A stretch of 23,826 bases of DNA, taken from positions 1 through 23,826 of the forward strand of contig JALOAG010000014.1 of assembly GCA_023228875.1 (NCBI GenBank), written 5' to 3'. Numbering within the stretch: position 1 is the stretch's first letter; every line of letters starts with the position of its first letter. Shown in pieces: positions 23,388-23,826 of this stretch. The DNA is from Bacteroidia bacterium. Its GTDB lineage: Bacteria > Bacteroidota > Bacteroidia > NS11-12g > UBA955. A program made the position numbers and the translations under genes. The notes under the pieces are model-generated. The model did not search any database and was not told the origin of the DNA. It worked only from the letters and a program-made list of their open reading frames with translations.

Positions 23388-23416
23388 AATTTAACTTATT
23401 TACAAATGATTGTCAA
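23388..23416 (-). promoter_or_regulatory. Sigma70-type promoter for the late operon
   Basis: Minus strand TTGACA (23416-23411), 17-base spacer, TAAATT (23393-23388). Transcription would start near 23381, about 30 bases before the first gene. The perfect palindrome TGTATACA (23381-23388) overlaps the last -10 base and the predicted start and could be an operator half-site. This is the best promoter-like sequence in the window. Confidence 0.75.
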
Positions 23417-23626
23417 GTATTATTTTATTTTACCAGCAGAAAAGCTTCTATCCTGCATTGCAAGCCATTAAATCGTAATTGATTAATGTATTACAAAAAG
23501 CCTTTTACTATCCCTCATATCTTAGAGCCTTTCAGTATATTAAGTTATTTTATATTCCACACATTCCAACCAACCAACCACACAGTTTTAAGCAATATAC
23601 GCACACACACAGTCAAGGGAACAAGC
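23417..23626. other. Non-coding AT-rich leader region upstream of the promoter
   Basis: No credible gene is seen on either strand. The stretch contains TTCTATCCT (23446-23454), which matches the inverted array word TGCTATCCT at eight of nine bases. It also holds a weaker TACTATCCC (23506-23514), an imperfect palindrome around 23467-23487 (ATTAAATC...GATTAAT), a CCAACCAACCAACCACAC run near 23567-23582 and a CA run at 23602-23610. The right part borders the repeat array. Confidence 0.6.
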
Positions 23627-23826
23627 AGGATAGCACCAGGATAGCACGTTTGTAGGATAGCAAGGTTTTAGGATAGCACATACCCAGGATAGCACTGTTG
23701 CAGGATAGCACCAGGATAGCACGTTTGTAGGATAGCAAGGTTTTAGGATAGCACATACCCAGGATAGCACTGTTGCAGGATAGCACACACACACACAGAC
23801 ACGACTTTAGGATAGCAAGCAGGATA
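23627..23826. repeat. Iteron-like array: AGGATAGCA at 16-base period in 75-base units
   Basis: The plus-strand word AGGATAGCA starts at 23627, 23638, 23654, 23670, 23686, 23702, 23713, 23729, 23745, 23761, 23777 and 23809, with a cut copy (AGGATA) at 23821. Steps are 11, 16, 16, 16, 16, then the same again. Bases 23627-23701 and 23702-23776 are exact copies. The 7-base fillers in each unit are CGTTTGT, AGGTTTT, CATACCC and CTGTTGC, plus a short CC. After the second unit a CA run and CGACTTT follow. CAAGCAGGATA at 23622 recurs at 23816, so the array probably continues past the window. The 16-base step is not a multiple of three, so the word is conserved as DNA, not protein. Confidence 0.93.

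Noticed and set aside
23467..23487. Imperfect palindrome ATTAAATC...GATTAAT as a regulator site
   Set aside because: It has a bulge, is AT-rich and could arise by chance. It is only noted in the non-coding region entry.
23588..23794. Minus-strand frame encoding two in-frame 25-residue repeats (CYPATVLSW...)
   Set aside because: It exists only because the 75-base unit is a multiple of three. The 16-base inner step reads the conserved word in changing frames, there is no ribosome binding site, and the start lies in a CA run.
23627..23826. CRISPR array
   Set aside because: Repeat of 9 bases and spacers of 7 bases are far too short, the spacers recur in order, and no cas gene is present.

Overview
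The window is the late structural region of a tailed double-stranded DNA phage or prophage. It is AT-rich and uses the standard bacterial code. Every supported gene lies on the minus strand, so transcription runs from the right end of the window to the left. Most starts follow a strong AGGAGG-type ribosome binding site and many neighbours overlap by 1-11 bases, as in one long co-transcribed late operon. The head genes resemble the PBSX/XkdF-XkdG type found in low-GC Gram-positive bacteria. The host cannot be named from this sequence: a Bacillota host fits, but other low-GC hosts are possible. No tail sheath or contractile baseplate gene is seen, so a siphovirus-like long non-contractile tail is the most economical reading.

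Layout, in transcription order from right to left. (1) 23352-23826 is non-coding. It holds an array of a 9-base word, AGGATAGCA, mostly every 16 bases and organised into two exact 75-base higher-order units, and it carries a consensus-like promoter at 23388-23416. (2) 22514-23351 encodes two DNA-binding-type proteins: a small helix-turn-helix protein and a winged-helix protein resembling plasmid RepL initiators. (3) 20333-22542 encodes the terminase small and large subunits. (4) 17519-20318 carries two tandem paralogous Eco57I-type adenine methyltransferases with no restriction enzyme beside them. (5) 13842-17436 encodes portal, XkdF-like protease plus scaffold, and major capsid protein, preceded by a second TTGACA promoter. 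(6) 9856-13808 holds neck, connector and tail-tube genes, including a domain of about 45 residues repeated across three proteins, and a UUCG-loop terminator after the likely tail-tube gene. (7) 5261-9859 encodes two probable tail-assembly chaperones and a 1311-residue tape measure protein. (8) 1-5261 encodes the distal tail: a 632-residue hub-like protein, two related small tail proteins, and a cassette of fibre-like proteins alternating with small helical proteins. The last fibre gene runs off the left edge.

Together these genes package DNA (TerS, TerL, portal), build the head (protease, scaffold, capsid), join it to the tail (neck proteins), build the tail (tube, chaperones, tape measure) and make the host-binding tip. 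The methyltransferases probably protect phage DNA from host restriction. Lysis, integration, early regulation and the main replication genes are not in the window. The most unusual element is the 16-base-period array at the right edge. It could be a terminase recognition (pac/cos) region, an iteron-type origin, or an operator array for the late promoter.
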